This document shows, one piece after another, positions 10,084 through 21,242 of a DNA stretch of 64,000 nucleotides. The notes below the pieces were generated by a model. The model made no database searches, was not told where the DNA came from, and saw only the letters and a list, made by a program, of their open reading frames with translations. Numbering within the stretch: the first letter of the stretch is position 1; each line of letters begins with the position of its first letter. Source of the stretch: Crocodylus rhombifer (lineage: Eukaryota > Chordata > Crocodylia > Crocodylidae); contig JAVSML010001006.1 in the NCBI GenBank assembly GCA_038503035.1, forward strand, positions 1 to 64,000. Reading direction: 5' to 3'. The position numbers were made by a program, and so were the translations under genes.

Positions 10084-12395
10084 CATTGCCAAGAAGCTGT
10101 ACCTGTTTCCTGGCCTCCTTCTGACACTCTGCAGCACCTAAACTGTTCATTCATTAATTTATTTATCGGAAATCAGAAGAGCCCCTCTTTGCATCCTGAT
10201 TGGAGAGATGAGCAACTAGAGGGAACCACTTATGAGACAAGGAAGGGGGGAGGAGGGGGGAGGAATGATACAGCGTGGAAAACACTTGTACAGAACTGCC
10301 TTGCCCTGGATTAAACTAATACTGATGAGAGAGCGGGGAGGATGGGAACAATGGATGATTCAGTGACAGTGGTAGCTCTCCTGATCTCTGTGAGACAAAA
10401 GATACAGTGAAGCAGCCAACAAGAAGGAGACTAATGGTCAGCTGCTTTTTAAAGATGCATCTGTAGCCAGAGGTTAAACAATCTTGCAGCAAAAGTTTTC
10501 TGTCTAGCTAAGGCCCTTAGGTGAGGCCCTTAGATGAGTCCCATTATCAGCCCCACCTGAGCCCCTCACAGTCTTGAATGCTCTCAATCTCCCAATGACC
10601 CTGTAAGACAGGGCAGGTCTATTATCCCCATTTGCTGAAGGGGAACTGAGGCAAGGGGAGGTTGAGACTCAAGTCTTAAAAGGTATTTAGTCCCGAAGTG
10701 AAGGAGCTGCCTACAGACCTTAAAAAACCCAGCCACCAAGTGACTCACCCCTATATACCATCCTTCCCCTCCTTGCAGGACTTCTAAGGTGGATTGTTAA
10801 CAAGAATATCTGGGGTATCCCTAAGAGGGAAAGATAATTAGGCATTCTGCTCCAGTTGAATTCTGGTGTGAACTATGCATCCAGCTCTAGTAGACTCCCT
10901 TGGAAAATCCCGGCTAATGGTATTTAGCATTCCTGCAGCCCCTTCTCTCCAATGGTTGCAAAGCTCTTTGTACCAGTCAGGAAACTAAGCTGTCTGGAGA
11001 GGCAGGTAAATGCATTTAACAAAGATGAGGGGCCTGGTCATGCAGGCCTGAATGGCAGTGGCTGGTTTCCCACTGATGACAGACGCAGGTCCTATGTACT
11101 GTGTTCCAAGGTCATGGAGCTCCACCCAGATCTCCCGACTCCAGTTCTGTACTTTAATCACCAGCTTGTGCTTAATACAAAGACTGGGAGGGGGGAGGAG
11201 GGGGATTTCTTGTTAAGCTCTGGGGTTTAGGTTTGCTCTGATTTTTGGAGAGGCAAACAATTAGTGTGACTCCTATACTGGCTGCCAGTGCCATTGGAGT
11301 CACTGCAAATCCAGACAAGGCAAGCAAATTTTCCCAACGCTCTGTCAGGATCTTTCTCTTCTTCCTGGCAGACTCAGGCCTGCTGGTGTACAGTTAAGGC
11401 TCAGATGACAGTGGGAAACCTGGAAAGCTTCCCCGCCTCCCAGCTGGAAAGGTCCAATCAGATATTCCTCTCCCCTCCCATGCTCCCCTTCCCAGCACCT
11501 GACCTATAAGGGGGAGGGCAAGAAGTGCTGGGTGGGTGCAGCGAGGCCTTGGCAATTGTGGCTTGGATTACAAGACTCAGAGCGGGTTGGTCTCGCCTGC
11601 CAGATGTTGTGGCCCGAAGCATGTGTGAGTACGTGTCAACAAGTGATCGGGATGTCTGCAGCTGGCCAGGAGGAGGCATCTGGGGCGGTTCAGAACACCG
11701 CAGATTTACTGCAAGTGCAATCAGCAGAGCCGGATGGCTCCCCAGGGGCTTTTGCAGGGGGAAGGAAGGACACAGCAGTGGTTGTTCCATGTGTGTGGTA
11801 ACCTGGGACAGCAGGCACCACGCATTTGCTGCATTATGAGTGTGCATGTCACGTGAACTGCCTGCCCTGCTTCTGAACAGGACAGTCTGCACCTGGACCA
11901 ACCCCACCACAACCTCTCCTCCCCTGCAAGCCGGCCTGCACCTCAACCCATTAATGCACCTGCAATCATTCCTCTATGGTCCTTAGACAGGCTATTCCAC
12001 TTGGGGAAGAAACTAGGCAGTAAACTAGAGTGTAAATTCAAAGCACACGTACTGCTCTGGATTAACTCCCTAATTGAACACTCTCAGCCTGCACCAAGAA
12101 TACATTTGTGCAAGGTAGCTTAATCTTTTTTCAAAACACATGGTAGCTGGCATGCTACAATCCCAACTCCTAGCTTCCTGTGTAGACAAGCTTGTATCCC
12201 TCCACAAACTGTAATGTATTTACCCACACCTGGCCTACCCACAGTAGGGCAATGCTATTATCCCCATTGTACAGATGGGAAGCTAAGGGCCAGATTTTAA
12301 AGGTATGTAGGTGCCGAAGCAGACAGGCATCTTGCGGGACCTTTAAAATTGCCTACATGAGTCAGGAGTTAAAGTCGACTGATTGCAAAAGGGAG
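10084..12395. other. Intron 8 with MIR-like pieces only
   Basis: Holds a purine run (about 10240-10265, ggaaggggggaggagggggg), a MIR-like piece at 10605-10670 (tattatccccatttgctga, aactgaggcaaggggag) and another at 12250-12300 (tattatccccattgtacaga). A GC-richer stretch near 11460-11900 has open readings on both strands but no recognisable protein. Confidence 0.55.
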
Positions 12396-12590
12396 ACTGA
12401 ACCCACATCAAAGAGCCCCCCCCCTTTTTTTAATCCAGCGTGTCAGGAGGGGATCGTGGGACAAAAATTGAATTAGCTCACGGTGGAGAGGTGAAACCTA
12501 GGTGGCAATGTACATTTTGATTATAAAACTGAAATAAACACAAGAAAGCTAACAGAGACACCAAACTGGTTGCATGGATTGGCAATGGCA
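12396..12590. repeat. Diverged dispersed repeat, copy 2
   Basis: Parallels 8957-9145: acccacatcaaagag, a ggtgaaacctaggtgg block, ttgattataaaactgaaa, and gctaacagaga..ccaaactggttg. Order and orientation are kept, with many substitutions. A C8/T7 run sits at its left end. Confidence 0.5.
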
Positions 12591-13143
12591 CACAGTGCAG
12601 TTTGCCTTTGGGGTGAAATTTTGGCCTCAGTGAGGTCAGCTGAACAAGGCAGGTGCTCCTGGGAAAAATCCCACTCAGTACCTAACTGCCTTAAAAACGT
12701 TTGGTTGTAGGTGAGGGGCGTAAGGTTGCACAGGACATTGGTAGTAGAACCAGGGGCTCAACCCAGGTCTTCAATCCCAACCAAACACACTACCCCAGTG
12801 GATCACCTATGTATAGGGTGGCCATCATAGAGGACATCCTAGTTTTCTGCTACTCTGTCCTCTATTGATATGAAACCCGATGCCTTTACGTCCTCTATTT
12901 TTCTGGGCCATCACAGAGGGCAACTGGACTGTCTTCTGTGATGGCCACCCTAACTGTGTATTGTCCTTGGCTGCTACTCCTTCCCCCGTACTCAACGATG
13001 AAGGAAGCACTGGGGGCTACAGAGCTGGCTCTCTAACGGCACGTGCTACCAGCACAGAAGAAAGTCCAACCCCTGGTTGATTCCCATGGCTCAGCCCACC
13101 CTCCACCTCACCCCAAGCTCATGGGTGGTTTCTCCACTGTCGC

Positions 13144-13280
13144 TGCAGGTTGGTGAGATCTGGTGACACTAATCCCTACAGAAGGCAGGTAGAAATGTAC
13201 CTTACAGACAAACTGAATCAGAGATACACAAGCTTTTGTGAGCCAGAGGTCACTTCATCAGCTGCTGACGCCTACAGGGA
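13144..13280 (+). repeat. Dispersed repeat with cacttcatcagctgctga end
   Basis: Worn copy of a reptile repeat whose better copy is at 17288-17400; ends with caagcttttgtgagcc..cacttcatcagctgct. Class not certain (SINE-like or DNA-element end). Confidence 0.45.
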
Positions 13281-13749
13281 ACACTCTTAGACAGCTGCCA
13301 GCAACAGGAAATGGTTTTGTGACAGACAGACAGAGGCATCATGACACACAGTTACTTCTCCAGCTCCTAAATATCACTGGCACCTAAATATTTGCCTGAT
13401 TTAACTCCCCTCCTCCACACATTCATTTAAAAGACCCACAAGCTTTTCTGTTTGCATATTGGGACAGAAGCACAAATCCCATTGGATATGGGGCTGCCTT
13501 GGCAACCGTGCTACGAATTCCTTCTCCTGGCCAATCCAAAGGAAGCTGGCTGGCAGCTCTGATCCCAGGTCAGATGCCAAAGGCTGTGTTTGCCCCTCCT
13601 GCAGCGCAGGGTGGCTGATGCTCTTAGAAGTGTTCAAATCCCTGGACAAAGACATTTTGCCCTCTTCGATTCAGTACTCCCTGGGGCTGGAAGGGCTGGT
13701 TTCTCCTGTATCCCTCTGTTCCTTCCAGATATCTTTCCTGTGCCACACT

Positions 13750-13995
13750 GGGCATATATATCTACACGTGCATTAATGTGCTGTAATTACCGCACATTAA
13801 GTTTTGTACCTGTACTCAATGTGCAGTAACCAGTGGTACTGCGCAGTACTGTTGCTGCATGCCTTTTTAGTGACACTAAAGTGAAGAAGACTAATTCTAC
13901 TGCGCATTAGCAAATTAGCATGGCTTTTGCTGTGATGCGCTAGTAAGCAGTAGAATTAATTTATTGTGCATTTAGTGTCTTGTGTAGACACACCC
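13750..13995. mobile_element. GGG-TCTACA MITE (Chompy-like), copy A
   Basis: Inverted ends GGGCATATATATCTACACGT and (inward) GGGTGTGTCTACAC. The trinucleotide act flanks both sides, consistent with a 3-bp target duplication as in PIF/Harbinger. Interior has repeated gcattaatgtgc-type palindromic words. Relationship to crocodilian Chompy elements is inference. Confidence 0.75.
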
Positions 13996-14180
13996 ACTGT
14001 CTAGCGATCACCACAAAGCTCATGTCCTGTTTTTTTCAGAGCTGGCAAGCTTCAAGCTAGGCTCCTAAGAAACATCTTGACCAGGTCACAAGGCCACATA
14101 TAGAGCAAGCTTCACTATCCCCACAGCTAGGCCTGCTTACCTAAAAAGCCCCCCTGAGAGGTGAATTCAATCTCCACACT

Positions 14181-14356
14181 GGGTGCATCTACATATGCAC
14201 TGTAATGCATAGTAGCCTATTCTACTGCGCATTAAACATCACTAAAAAGGCAATTACTTTTGCTACTGCACATTGGGGCAGCCCAATGCCCATTAATGTA
14301 GTACATGTAGTAATGTGCAGTAGCAAAAGTGCATTAATGAATGTGTACATGCGCCC
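14181..14356. mobile_element. GGG-TCTACA MITE, copy B
   Basis: Ends GGGTGCATCTACATATGCAC and (inward) GGGCGCATGTACAC; flanks act and gct. The interior is nearly all inverted repeats of ctactgcacatt-type words. Confidence 0.72.
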
Positions 14357-15529
14357 GCTCTATCCAAATCTTGGCCTCTCTGAGGAGAGCTTCAAGAAGT
14401 CTCATTTCCTGAGGCAGTGAATTTTGGGATGACTGGAAAGACTTACCCAGCTCCCAGCTGTCAACCAGTGCCCCGCTGGACTGCATTTGAATTGGCAACC
14501 TAGAGCCCAAAAGGCTCTTCAGCCTTTTACTGCTTCATCCGTCTTCCCCAAAACATCCAGTGTCCTTATAACTAATGCATCCAGGCAAATTTCAGCTTTG
14601 AAACACAGCACACTCCCCACTCCCCCAGTTAACTGACTGGATGGAGTATGGGCAGCAGCACTGGGAATAACTCTTGACAGGGCACCCAGGGACACTGGAA
14701 TGACCAGAATGTTGCAAAATAGTGATGAACCCAGCGTGGTGACAGGAGGACTGCTAAATGTCCATGGGTACTGGAGAGGATGCTTATCGGGGCAACCATT
14801 ATCACAATTAGTCAAGAAGTAGGAGTATGTGGGGAATGTGGAGAGCCAGAAAGACACAAGCTTTGCTGCCTTGGGGAAAAGCTCATTATTTGGGCAGAGC
14901 TGGACTGGGCTTGAAGACAAGAATGCAGTAAGCAAGCAGTTCCTGTCTTCAGCCTATGGCACTTGAGCATTTCAAGGAAGGGGTAGCAGCACCCAACACC
15001 TAAGTTAAATTGGAGCTGTGTGGTGCTTGGTTCTATACAGACTCATAGTTTGGAACAATCCCTGCCCTAAAGGGCTTTTTACCTGGTCCAGAGTGAGGCA
15101 GCAGAGACTGTAAATGACTTATACAAGGTCACACAGCAGGGAAATGGCAGAGGCAGGAATAAGCCCGTCCCTTCTGATGCACAGGCCTATGCCCCTAACT
15201 ACTGGACTATTCTGTTTCTTTGAGTAATGCACTCTTTGCCAAACAAACTTTCCCTAACTGTTCACCCACATATGTTGCTTTTTGGATTAACACCCACACC
15301 AAACAATCTGAGGACTTATCTTTGTCCTAAACAAACTCCAGCTGGGGAAGTGCAATGAATATGATTCAGAGTGTACCAGAGTCATTTTGTACTATCTCAG
15401 GGTAAATGCCCCATGTATAGATGCCACTCTGGTGTGAGATGGAGCTTGCTTCTGTGCCATAAATATTTTTCCAGAGGTTACATCAGTGTAACTCTACTGA
15501 TATCATTATATGGGTGCAAATATCTAGAA
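14357..15529. other. Intron 8, one MIR-like piece
   Basis: At 15095-15200 a MIR-like SINE shows aaggtcacacagcaggg, aatggcagaggcagga and aagcccgtcccttctgatgc. At 15360-15520 there are worn traces of the palindromic gtgtaaatctg family. Otherwise nothing. Confidence 0.5.
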
Positions 15530-15871
15530 CAGTGATTCTCATCCAGGGTGCCATAACATGCTGAGGTGTGTTGAGAACCTTTCAAACGTGCTGTGGGATG
15601 CCATACAATGTTAGCATTATTAGGTGTGCAAACTTGATTCAAAAAATCAACCCAAAGATTTTGAATAGGAATTTACAGTTTTAAATACATTCTGACCTGC
15701 TGTGGGCTTTCTGAGTACTTTGTAACAGAAAAATTGATCTGTTATTTTCCATAGTCAAAAACTAAGTGAAAACTAAAAGCTGGCATTTTCCAAGGGGTAT
15801 CTTGAGTCTACCAAGGGATGCCTTCAGTTTAATAAGTGGCACCTTGAGCATAAAAAGGTGGGGAACCACTG
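15530..15871. mobile_element. hAT-type nonautonomous element (Charlie-like ends)
   Basis: Left end CAGTGATTCTCATCCAGGGT, right end reading inward CAGTGGTTCCCCACC. Flanks ATCTAGAA (15522-15529) and ATCTAGAG (15872-15879) form an 8-bp target duplication with one difference. No transposase; 342 bp. Confidence 0.85.
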
Positions 15872-15890
15872 ATCTAGAGAGAGACACCAA

Positions 15891-16448
15891 GGGTGTGTCT
15901 ACATGTGATGCATCCGCATCTACATGTGCACAGCAATTATTGTGCACTAGATTAATCTAATGATCCATTTCCTAGTACCTGTAGATACAGGTACTAGGAA
16001 TTGGTGCATTAAACCAATGCATCAAAGCTCACAAAGCAAACTGCTCCTGGCCAGCTTTGGTAGCAGGGGCCCAAAAGGGACAGGGAGAGCTGTCCCAGCT
16101 CTGTAGGCAGCTAGCTCCCAGCCACATGGAGATTGGTCCCAATCTCCACATGGCTGGGAGGCAGCTGCCTGGCAATGGAGACATCTCTCCCCAACCCTGG
16201 GGAGATGAGGACCAGCCCCCATGCTTCCTGCTAGCCCAGGGCTGGCACCTGGGGGAACCTGGAGCTCCCCCTAGCTGCTGCAGTGGGGCAGAGCAGGGCA
16301 GAAGCAACCCTGAACTGAACCGCTCCCAGTGGGAGCAAATTTGCTCCCACTGGGCACATGTTCAGATGCATGTGGGGGTGCAGTTTAATGCATGTTAAGT
16401 TTTTGTATAGAAAATTGAAGCACATTAATTGCATATGCAGATGCACCC
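15891..16448. mobile_element. GGG-TCTACA MITE, copy C, with internal palindromes
   Basis: Ends GGGTGTGTCTACATGTGATG and (inward) GGGTGCATCTGCATATGC. No convincing target duplication. Three palindromes lie inside: 15969-16000 (15-bp arms, 2-bp centre), 16110-16155 (22-bp arms, two mismatches) and 16325-16354 (perfect, no spacer). It starts 11 bp after the target duplication of the hAT element at 15530. Confidence 0.78.
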
Positions 16449-18418
16449 AGAGAGTCTAGCTCATGACATGGTTTCAAACAGATACCAGATTCTCCACTTA
16501 CATTCCTGAGTTGTGTAATACTACAGTGCACTGTTCAACAGCTGTCATACTCCACCCCGGAAGTGAGTACACTTCAGTAGAAGATGGTTTGTGTGATGCT
16601 TTGGGAACTGTGCACAGAAAACACTAAGGGACCATCCCTCATTGTTATAAGGATTAATAAAAATAAAACCCTGGGAAAAGATTAAGGCCCTGTCAGTCAA
16701 GCATGTCTAGGGTAATCAGGATGACCTGGATTTCAGCTTATGAAGTGCTGAAAGGTGACTGTAAACCTGAATAAGGCCCTTCCCCCATTCTTAAAAAGGG
16801 GTTGACAGGGCTTTGCAGGAGACAGTGGGTAATTGTCTAACAGCCATTCTAGCCAGTTGGGAGTCAGGTTTTGAATTTCGGTAGGGCTTGAAAATAATCT
16901 TCTTAGCACATCAGTTCCCAACAGCTCTGTTAACTGGGCAAACCCATTATTCACAAAAGCAGGAACTGAACTGCACTCATACAAGCCAGGAAAGCACAAG
17001 TCAGGGGGGTGTGCCCAGCTCTCTCACGGCACCTCCATGCTGCTACTCTAAGCCTGGGACTCCCACGTACGGCTCTGCCCAGGCACTTCAGTGCCAATCT
17101 ACACCCACTCTTCTGTTCCAGCTCTGGGCCTCACACAGAATCCAGATAATCCAATCTAATCTTGAGCTGGAATCCTGCTCCTTCAACTTGGGTCTGGCCC
17201 CTCCCATGGCTTTGCCAGTGTACCTCTATCCTCATCTGTGACTGCCTCCAGATCTGGCCTTCCCCATAAAGTGTCCCTTGAGTGCACAGAGAAGTAGTTA
17301 GCTGTGTTAGTCTGAAGTCAGGCAGAAACTTAAGGACTTAACTAAATCAAAGATGTACAGCACAAGCTGTTGTAAGCCCAAGTTTACTTCATCAGATGCT
17401 ATCCTGGGAGTCAGGACACGTGGGTTCTAGTCTTTGCTCTTTCTACAGACCCCAGTGTAATCTTGGGGCTACACGTTTCTCCACTGTGGCCTTGACTTCT
17501 GCTCTGATTGAGTTCTACCATGTTTAAGCTCTGCATTCTGGTGCACAACCCTGGCATGAACTAGAATAGCTTCCAGGCTGCTGTAATATACCTGAAGATG
17601 CCACAGGCAGCTCAAGGGGCAGTGCATGAGAAGAGATGTGCAGGAGCACATCAGTACTTTGCCCACACCCCCAGCATATGCCCAATACTGGGGATGATAT
17701 AAAGCTGGTACAGGCACCACCTGGGGAAATCTCTACCCTAGAATGATTCCCCAGTAGAGAGTTCTGCTGCCTTTAAATCCTGCAGAAGAGAACCAAGGAC
17801 AATAAAAGAATCAGACACTTTGAGCCTCTGTTTCCCCTGAAATGGGGTAATACCATAATTAGCCATGCTTCTCCTGCTGGGGGAGCTTGAGGCTTAATTA
17901 ATATTTATTAGGTGTTTTGCTCTCCCTGGATGGAAGGGAGCAGACAGGGGCAAAACATTATTAAATAGGACTCCTGCATTAAGACCCTGGTCTCAGCTCA
18001 TTCCTTCCCATCCCAAAATGGAGGTACCTACCATCCATCTGCCCGAGCTGTGTATAGCATGGCAGAAGAAATGGCAAAAGCATGGATACAGATTTACTCT
18101 ACAGGAGCTTTAAACATGAACATCTGCTGCCAAACAGGGTGGCACATGCAGCTCAACCACTGGGGACTTTAGCTCAGTGATTATGTCGTCAACGCCAACA
18201 GAAAGCAAGACAGCTGCAGTGTGAAATTCCCAAGGTGGGGGCCGGGGTAGGGACTAAGGGAAGGAAAAGAAGGAATATGAGAAATAAGGAAAGAAAATAC
18301 ATGGGCAAAGCCTCTTTTCTGCTCCAGTGCCTGATGCTTCCCTCTACCCTGAGAGAGTGGAGTTTGTGCAGATTCCCTGCCCCCCAGCCACTCCCGGCAT
18401 CTCCTGTAGATCTGGTAC
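16449..18418. other. Intron 8, one recognisable repeat
   Basis: Contains only the repeat at 17288-17400 and unremarkable sequence. Confidence 0.55.
17288..17400 (+). repeat. Dispersed repeat: gtgttagtctg ... cttcatcagatgct
   Basis: Shows agttagctgtgttagtctga near the start and gtttacttcatcagatgct at the end, the two landmarks of a repeat very common in turtles and crocodilians (from memory). Class uncertain. Confidence 0.55.
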
Positions 18419-18517
18419 CTTCTCAGCAGTGACGGGCACAGAAGACGGGGTGAGGCTGGTGGGAGATTCTGGCCGCTTTTTGTGCTTCTGTTTAGGTCTT
18501 TCCTTGTCCTTCCGACT
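18419..18517 (-). CDS. MLLT6: MLLT6 exon 8: basic nuclear-targeting segment
   Basis: Acceptor cctttgcag precedes 33 codons, SRKDKERPKQKHKKRPESPT then SLTPSSVPVTAEK, and donor gtacca. Both ends are in phase 0. The KDKERPKQKHKKRPE stretch is highly basic and likely acts as a nuclear localisation signal, as in the family. It matches remembered human AF17 (SRKDKERLKQKHKKRPESP) at nearly every position. The donor gtacca is weaker than the gtgagt donors of the PHD exons. The exon lies between the 24.3 kb and 12.2 kb introns. Confidence 0.95.
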
Positions 18518-19050
18518 CTGCAAAGGAAACCAGAAAGTGTTAGAAGGACAAGTTTTCTGCCAGTGAGAGTAGAGGTTGAAAAGAAAAAAGAGGAGGTTGT
18601 GTGGGGGTGGATTTGCAACCCTGCATTCATATTCCCCTTTCCTCCTCCACCCATCCACATAGGCCTAGCCTCCCCCAACAACTTCTGGCTGGGAGTGTCC
18701 CACTATTCCTACCCCAGTTGCAGTCCACATCTGGTGTGCAGAATTATCAACAGAAGCCCCCGAATCAATTTCTGGTAAGATGATACAGGGAAGGATTTAA
18801 CAAGCCCTGGTTGATTTCAAGAAACATGAGCCTTCCTCCTTTTCCCCCAAAGGGGGTCTTTGCCCCCATGCCCCAGTCCGCTCCCCTCATCAAACATCTC
18901 TCAGACTCACCCTGTGTTACAGTTAGTGTGAGAGTCCATAAAACCATTCTTAGCACATGCTGCACATGCACAGAGATCAACAACTCAGCACTTTAGCCAG
19001 GCAGTAAAGTTTGAACCTGGATCTCAAGATCCCCACAACATCCACTAGGG
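18518..19050. other. Start of the 24.3 kb intron 7, nothing recognised
   Basis: Acceptor side of intron 7. No exon or repeat recognised before the hAT element. Confidence 0.6.
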
Positions 19051-19237
19051 CAGGGGTGGGCAAAATGTGGCCTGGGGGCCAGATGCAGCCCACCATGCCA
19101 TTCTATCCGGCCCAGAGGGCCCCTAAAAAATTTAGAAAATTAATATTTATCTGCTCCTGGTGGCCTGTCATGCGGCCCTCAATGGCTTGCCAAAACTCAG
19201 TAAGTGGCCCTCTGCCCGAAATAATTGCCCACTCCTG
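19051..19237. mobile_element. hAT MITE with perfect 8-bp target duplication
   Basis: Left end CAGGGGTGGGCAAAATGTGG, right end reading inward CAGGAGTGGGCAATTAT. CACTAGGG is present intact at 19043-19050 and 19238-19245. 187 bp, non-coding. Interior phrase ggcctgggggccagatgcag is typical of this family in vertebrates. Confidence 0.93.
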
Positions 19238-19892
19238 CACTAGGGGGAAAGAGTAGGGCCCATCTCTGTCAACAAGCGTCAGAATATTTAGGGACAAAAT
19301 CTATCCCTGTTTTCATCCTCTAAAGCCCCAGTGAAGCCAACAGGACTGACAGTTTGCAAACCAATGAGGAACAAGGACCTAAGAGGTGCTGACACTTTTC
19401 AGTTATCACTGACTTCAACAGGATCTGCTCATCATAGGTGCTGCCCTGATAAGGTGCAGAATGCTCTGTACCCTACAGAAGGCATTCAGCACCATGGAGA
19501 ATTAGGCCAGACCTCATTCCAGGGAAGTCCATGGGATTTTTGCCATTGATCTGAGGGTTCTTCATTTGGCAAAGTGTGAGAGAGAATAAAAAATACAGAC
19601 CCCCTACACAGAGGAAACCAGTTCTGTTGAATTTGTACAAGGAGCTGCAACTCTTTGTTATCAATACCTTCTAGTATAATAACCAAGATCAGGCTTGGTT
19701 TGCGTAAGACACTGTGCATAGTAAGAGACATTTGCAACCCCCTAAGGCTAAGTACAGATAGTCAAAAAGCCTGAGGCTGAATCTATTCAATCTTTGCAAG
19801 TTAGTTAAAACTGCATAGACTGAATAGCTAAGCAAGTGAACAGACATTCACTTTTGATTCCAAATCTGCAGTCACATGCCTGCAGTGGCACA
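19238..19892. other. Intron 7, nothing recognised
   Basis: No exon or clear repeat between the hAT MITE and the CR1. Confidence 0.6.
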
Positions 19893-20418
19893 GGCCAGAA
19901 GTGTATCCATTTCTGAGCTCCACAATTTAAAAACGATGTGGAGAAGCTTGAGAGAGTCCAGAGGAGATCCACGCACATGATCAGAGGGCCTGAAAACAGC
20001 ACTTATGATGAGAGACTGAGAGCTAAGGGACTCTTCAGCCTGGAAAAGCACAGGCTCAGGGGGGACCTGGTGGCTGCCTGTAAGTATATAAGGGGTGTAC
20101 ATCAGGATCTGGGGGAACACCTGTTCACCAGAGCACCCCAGGGGATGACAAGGTCAAATGGTCACAAACTTCTCCAAGACCGTTTCAGGCTGGACATAAG
20201 GAAGAACTTCTTTACAGTCTGAGCCCCTAAGACCAGGAATAGACTGCTGCCAGAGGTGGTGCAAGCACCTACTCTGGATTCCTTCAAGAGTCAATTGGAC
20301 ATTTATCTTGCTGGGATCCTGTGACCCCAGCTGACTTCCTGCCCCTGGGTCGCGGGGCTGGACTCAATGATCTTCCAAGGTCCCTTCCAGCCCTAATGTC
20401 TATGAAATCTATGAAGCC
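19893..20418 (+). mobile_element. CR1 LINE 3' part
   Basis: Encodes the CR1 ORF2 C-terminus in one stretch ([72 protein letters not shown]), then the 3' UTR ending cctaatgtctatgaaatcta. Little decayed, so among the younger copies here. A pure G run follows directly. Confidence 0.93.
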
Positions 20419-20441
20419 GGGGGGGGGGGGGGGGGGGGGGG
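20419..20441. repeat. Homopolymer of 23 G
   Basis: Uninterrupted G run immediately after the CR1 tail. It reads as C on the MLLT6 transcript strand. Confidence 0.95.
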
Positions 20442-20794
20442 TGCTAGAGCACGCCTCCATATTCAGCTGGAACAAACAGCTTGGGACCAAAGCTAACCCA
20501 ACCACCTTGCTAGGCGAGGTTTGCGAGGAAGGTGCAAAGGATCTTGGGATGCTGAGGGACTGTGAGTTAACTTGAGTCTGGAGGGGATCTGTGACAAAAA
20601 AACAATTTAGCCTAAATCTGATACTACATCCTTCCAGGTTTATCTTAAACTGGTTCCAGCCATTTTGAAAACAGTTTATGTGCACTGAAATTCTGTTGTG
20701 TTACGGATTTGAACCAGTTTCCAGTCACTTGTCCCAGTTTATGTGCAATGTCTGTCCCTAGCTAAAGAGACTGAAGTCTAAAGAGATGAAACTT

Positions 20795-21242
20795 AGGGTG
20801 AAGCTGCACATTACACTTAGACCATACTAAACCTGTGGAATGTTAAGTGGTGTAAAGTTCAAACCTGCTGTGAGCAGTCACATGTCAATACTGTTTCTTG
20901 TTTCCACAGCTCTGACTTGCTGCTAAGAGGGCTGGTGAGCAGGGGTGTATCTAGGAGCCAGGACACCTGGGCTCTACCCCTGCTCTGGGGGTGTGGGGAG
21001 GCTGGAGGTTGTGCATCCTGAAATGCCAGAGAAATGCAAATTGCTCATTTTTCTCAATGGAGCAGACTGAACATACCCTAACATGAGCTAGGCACCATGA
21101 CTCAGAGTTAACCCTTGTCTGAAATGGTGTAACTTTGAGACACTCAGAGGGCACTTAGCATGATTTAATGAGCTTTAATGTGGGGACACTTGAGTTTTAA
21201 GTGCTCTTAGTATGGTCTAAGTGTAACAAGTAACTTCAACAT
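20795..21242. mobile_element. MITE with ttacacttagaccatactaa inverted ends
   Basis: Left ttacacttagaccatactaa (20811-20830) pairs perfectly with ttagtatggtctaagtgtaa on the right (21208-21227). Outside this core the arms continue imperfectly (ggtgaagctgca against gttgaagttac). No target duplication seen; outer limits approximate. Confidence 0.7.

Noticed and set aside
10021..10124. His/Thr-rich protein from the CA tract
   Set aside because: A translation of a dinucleotide repeat with no gene context.
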